Below are positions 28,601 to 34,600 of a stretch of DNA of 64,000 nucleotides, piece by piece. The position numbers and the translations under genes were made by a program. Within the stretch, counting starts at the first letter, position 1; the number at the start of each line of letters is the position of its first letter. This DNA is from Protula sp. h YS-2021 (Eukaryota; Annelida; Polychaeta; Sabellida; Serpulidae): NCBI GenBank assembly GCA_949752745.1, contig OX457027.1:86869094-86933093 (forward strand). Reading direction: 5' to 3'. The notes below the pieces were generated by a model, which searched no databases, was not told where the DNA came from, and was given only the letters and a program-made list of their open reading frames with translations.

Positions 28601-31600
28601 CTAACCAATTACTTAATTCATCAAATGTGATAGCATATACACCATATTTCTCACAACGTTCATTTGCATTATCTAACACTTTATCTAAATGAATATAATA
28701 TTTAGCTTCATTCTAATATGTATAGACACAAGTAGCATGACAAGTATGCTCTTGACACTCTTCATGTTGACAAGCAGGACATAGTAAACATGCAAATTGT
28801 TTTACAGCTAATAATATTTCTTCGCAATAGACTTTTTGTACAATATATTGTCTCAATGTAATGTCTGCCATTATACTGCAATATAGATTAACCACTCTCT
28901 CACTTCATCAAACAGTCTTGGATCAAATCGAGCAAAGTGATATGCCGCTTCCACATCAAACTCCACAGCTTCGGCAATGTTATCACACTCTTCATATAGT
29001 CCACATACTTGTTCTTGAAACATGTTTCATCATCCATTCTTGCTTCACATGTTCATACATTTGTTAAAAACATGTCTGCACACTATGATGGCAACAGCTC
29101 CACACTTGTTGCAGAAGTATTTAACACCACTTTTTATACCCATCACACAAATTTTCTAACAACTTTCCCATGATATTCTTACCAGGATATGATGGAGATG
29201 ACAATTGTTTAACCCAGCTTCCCACCAATGATCATGAGTTGCTTCAAGTAAAGTTTTGTCTTTACATTCCTTTACCTTTTTGCGAAACAATACACACTGA
29301 TTCAATTTTACATGCAAAACATCTTGCATTTTACTTCTCTTCACTGTATGCCGCAAAGGACATGGCTTTATCACTTTGGCGATACGTTTCGCTTCATATC
29401 CATTTCTACATGAAACAATAGCTGAAGCAATCTTGACGGTGATGAAAAACTTTTTTCTCATATTCATACAAAACTTCACTTGAGTTGAACGTATGTCCAT
29501 ATTTTCAAGTCGTGTTGGAAATATGTTTGAAATAATATCTTTGTGAACGCTAAATAATACAAAATTCTCCATGTCATTCACCAAGACTTTGTTTCTTTGT
29601 TTATTCTGCCGCTGACATGTCGGTTTCTTCCTGTAATAGGATAATGATGAACAGTGTCTTTTAAAATTCTGCTATCTCTTCTATCATTTTTTCTTTGTTT
29701 ACTTTGGAACCACTCACATAAGATTAAATTTGCTAGAAAGAAAAGCATTGTTATGTCTTTAAAGGTTGCTTAAAGGCTTACCTGACAAAGTTTCTCAGTT
29801 TCTTCTTCTTCCTCTTCTCTACAACAATCTCTCAAATAATCAACCACGCGGAAGTATATTTTATCATCATTGCGAGCAGAATAGAGTGCAGAATCAAAGG
29901 TAAAGTCAGGATCCAATAAATCCTGAATGTAGTTCAATCACATCAAGACTGCAATGTACAACATCCCAAAAGGCGCCTAAATGATAAAGCTGATAGTCTG
30001 GAGTTCCACAGCAAGCAAGTTTAGCAATCATCAAGTCAACATAAGCCTTTTTAAAACATGCGTCCATCTTGTCACTCGTCTTGAAAAAATGTGGTTTCTA
30101 CTTTGCAATTCTACTTGTGGCAGTGGCAATGATAATCCTCAACATATCCGCAAGCAGCACAATAGTCACAGGTAAGTCCAACTTGATTTTGCACATTCAT
30201 GTTCTGCAATTGAACTTCAGCCAGTCTTTTCTTGGATAGTTTTGACACCTTCATCTGATCATCCTTTTGCAGTTTGATAGTTTTCTCACCATGACATTCC
30301 GTACATGGCAATAAGGCTGAGTTAACGTTATCCATCTCCTGAAGGAGTGCCTCCCATTCCCCATCATTCATGTTGATGTGATACGTGAATTCTTTCTCTT
30401 CAAACGGTGATGAACGCACAAAACTCACATAACGCATGTCTAAGTATGAAATGACTTCGTTTGCGTTGAGTACAGTTTGAAACCAATGTTGCGTAAATTT
30501 TGCAAGCTCTGACACACAATCTTCCACAAAGATGGTGATAAAGCAAGCCATTTCTCTCCAGGTTTTATTCGAAGAAATGGTCCAGATTCTCCATGCTCCA
30601 CAGTAATGGTTAAGTTTACACTGATTTTAAAGCTGCTTGTCTTCTACATGACTGCACACGAAATGATGACTTCACTTCACCCTACTCCTTTTATACCATA
30701 TATCTGCTGAGTCAGCTCCCTTATACTTCTTCAAACATTTTACAAAGTTTTGAATTCACTTCAACTCGTCCACTGTTGAATCGAGCAAGTTCTGATACAT
30801 TCGTCGTCAATGGAACGTCATCATCACAATGTAAAATAATTCTAGCAGCTACAACTAGCATGAGGTCAGCTGCCAAAATTGTATTCAAGTGGATAAATGC
30901 TAAATCAATGTCGTAAGTTGGTGGTAAATGTAGTTCTTCAAATTCACGCAGAAACGAGTGGATGAAACGATCTCTTGGAATTGCCATTCCAACAGCTTCC
31001 CAATGTTTATGCAAATTCTTCACTTGTAAGATCCAATCCGATTCAAAAGCAGAATGCTTCGAAAACACATAGTCAACATAGTTCACTTTGAAGACATCAT
31101 CCATGGTCTCTGCAAATCGGTGAAGAAGAAATGTTGACATTGTTAATGATTAGGTGAAAGCTAACACATTAATAGGTTTGGATTTTTCCACACTAAAGGT
31201 TTCATATAGACTCATCCAAAAGATGAAGTCTTACCAAACGTTTTAGTGAAAGGACTGTTCAAATCAGCCAAGTAGTTTTAAAGTTATGCGCTGTTGAAGT
31301 TAGCCATATAACAAGTTGGGAAGGGAGGTTTCGGAGGTAAAAAAACAAAAATGTTCAGAATTGTCTGAAAAGTGTAAATATGCAATAATCTCAAAATGGC
31401 GGAGGAGGATCAGAGGTCAAAATGTGATCATGACGTCATCACGTGACTTATGACGTCATTATCACATGACTTATGGCGTCATTATGACGTTATTCGAACA
31501 GGTGCGCGCTCTATCCAAAAACTGATCCAGAAACCCCATGCCGGTTCTGGCCCGGCTTTGTGACGTCAGTATGACTTCATAAGTAGGCCAGAACCAATAC

Positions 31601-34600
31601 ATTTCCCCTACTAAGCTGCTACTTACGCAACGGAAATTACGGAAAATTTCAACTGCCATTTGATGTCTAAGCATTATTATACGGATACCTTGTGTGGTCA
31701 GCATTCCATTCTCCCGCCATGTTTATCTGCGGGCACGTAATAAACATGGCCGTCACTATGCCAACTGACGTCACAGCAAGCGCGAATATCAGCATTTTGA
31801 CCATATCGACGCTGTCAAACTTGTAATGTTTCATGATGATGCCTCCAAAGAACCCGCCCACCACTCCAGCCATCCCCGGAAGTGCTAAAAATAGAACACA
31901 TATCATTGCAGCGAGCAGTCCGACGATTGTATTGCCAGTATCATTTTGATATCAACTCCGGAAAATTAATAATCTTCAGACTTCAGAGTGTGACTTTAAT
32001 AAACGTAAGTGCGATATTAGCATTGGAAGCAGGCACCCATCCCTCGATCCCGCCTCACCCTGTCCTACCTCCCCTGCCCCCTCTACCGCCACTTTCACCT
32101 GCATTGAATTTGGCTTTAAACACAGTGCACAACATCTCGCACCCCTTCATCGAATCAGGCCTGCCACAGCCAGACCCAGCGTCTCTAACCCGCATTGATG
32201 TTGTTCTTGGACGCAGGACCCCAACCCCGACCTGTTCCCCACCACTGACCCGCCCCTCTCACCTGAGTTGATGTTATAACCTTGAAATGCCAGCGCCCCC
32301 TGCTCCTGCCCCTCTCACCTGCGCCGATGTTGGCTTTGAATGCTGGCATGTGGTAGTGGATCTCGAAGTACCTCGGCATATTGAGGAAGACACCATCGAT
32401 GACGTAGACGCTCAAAATGCCCGTGACAAGAAGGAACAGAAATGCCTTGTTCCTCAGCAGGTCAAGCATCGCTTTCGGAAACTCTATAACAAAAATTCGG
32501 CGTTGACCCGTTCCAATAGTGGACCATGGTTCCCTCTCTCACTAAAATCAAAGAGCTGCGAATATCATGTTGATAATTTTTCACACATAAGTGACACTTA
32601 TCGCCGAAAATTATGATTATGATTATACTGCACTCAGTTCTCAGTAGACCTCAATTTTCCTATAAAGTTGCTTTGGGTATTTTACTCTCCCAAAACTCTT
32701 CAACTTGAGATAAAACTGGGACAAAGTCGAACTTGAATAAGACTGCAAAATGCTCCCAGTGCTATCCAAAAAATTCGCCTGACGACAATGCGCTCAGCAA
32801 TAATTTGCATGACTTTTGGTACATTGTAGCAGTACGTCTAACAACGACTGACATGACTTGCATGGTGCAATGATTCTCCCAAATGTTTGCCTGTTCTAAT
32901 TCCAGATGGTAATTAAATTACCTAAAATATTTTACATAGAACCTACAAATACTTGTTTCATACCAACGATGGGATTCATCAAACGAAAGTACTATGGATT
33001 TCTCTATATTCTTATCAATGCAGGAATGAAGAATTCCCACTGCCTACAGTTGGTGTCTGAAATTCCAAGTTGTTACTGACATTGCAATCCCCTGCCAATA
33101 ACGGGCGTTGTAAGAATGCACCAACAATTCATGACGTAACGATGTATTCAGCGATCATGTCAAATGTGTATCACACCTGGTTAAGGCCATAAAAATAATC
33201 TCCAATGGAGATTGTAGAAACTATAACACTCAATTCCATAAATAAGACCAATTGTCGCATTTTCTAAACAGGACCAGTTGTTGCCAGGCGAGAAAGGGCC
33301 ACTAGAATCACCGCTAGGGTCCGCCCATATATCAACATACACTGGTGAAGCAAATGGAGCACTACTGGTTTTGGAATGACAGACAGCATACCATACGTTA
33401 CAGACCGCAGTCTCTGAGATAATCACCTTTGATCTGGTCCAGAAAGCTGCTGTTTGTGTCCCCCGTGTGTTCTGTCTGCATAACCGGTGGTGTGATGTGT
33501 TTAGGGAAGAAGAACATTGGAATGGTGAGCACGAAGAGAAGGAGAGAGCAGAGGACGTAGCCGAGCCACCACGCCCCGATCCAGGTCGGATCTTCCGGTG
33601 TCTTCTCTGTATCTGGGCGCGTGACATAAATTCAACAAGTGCATATTTCAATGTGGTTTTAAAATCTTACAAAGAAATACATAAAGAAGTACACAGTAGT
33701 CTTAAATGTAGTATTTCCAGTTTCGGGCATTATTTTTACTTCGACATTTTCATCAGAGGCAAGTATAACACAGGTGGCCACATAGTACTTTAAAAACGGG
33801 AAACACCTCACGGAGGCATTATGGTAAAAATTATATTATCCGGGGGCATAGTGAAACAAGTGCAAGAACAGCTCGCGGACATGACGTTGTTATCCAAAAG
33901 CCAACCTCTACTGCGAATCGATCTTTTGTGTATAACACATTTTTACTCCTCAGACCAGCTGGGATTTTGCTAAAATAGTACTCAGTACTACTTTTTAAAA
34001 TATCCATCCGCTCTGTGTTTATACATAACAGATAGATCTCCTCAGAGGTCAGTTGTTCTTATAACAACGGAGGAAACTACAACCCTTTACATGAACAGGG
34101 AGTTACAACAAAGGAAATAAGGATTTTAGCATTAACTACTTCAGTTTTTTTCATTTTAAACAGTTTGTTCGCATCAGGTCCTGTGAAGGAACATATAGAA
34201 TCCGAAACTAATGTGAAAATTGTAATTGATATCACTGCATTTAAATGACGCAGCGTTTAATAATAATGTTCACTATATTAAGGAATACAGTTGCAATTTC
34301 AGCAATACGAACACAAGAGAAATTAAGTCCTGTGAGAGGTACAGAAGCTCTGGCATTTTACTTCTTTTCGCACTTTTAGCAAGAAAAAAGTTTAGCTGTA
34401 ACCAGGTTCCAGTAACTCTTTTTTCATAAACAGAGCTCAACTTAATGCAGCATTTTCGTTTTTCCATTCCCTTCGAACAGGGAAACCATCTCCCAAACAC
34501 ACACTCACACACATACCAACACATACACACACACACAAACCCTTACACATATGCACATACTTATTTTTCATAAAGAGAGCTCAACTTTATGCAGCATTTT

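Larger units (their letters stand above)
16753..31612 (+). mobile_element. Polinton/Maverick element, 14,860 bp, decayed
   Basis: Self-synthesising, virus-like DNA transposon. Boundaries are set by 186-bp terminal inverted repeats (about nine in ten bases alike) and an imperfect 6-bp duplication. The right end finishes in CT (AG… when reversed), the typical Polinton terminus. It carries the family's hallmark genes: protein-primed DNA polymerase B, retroviral-type integrase with chromodomain, packaging ATPase, adenovirus-type cysteine protease, major and minor capsid proteins. Two gene blocks converge at about 22.7 kb. Nearly every core gene has stops or frameshifts, so this copy is immobile. 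It sits in intron 4 of OATP gene 1, its right end 70 bp past the exon 4 donor. Confidence 0.95.
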
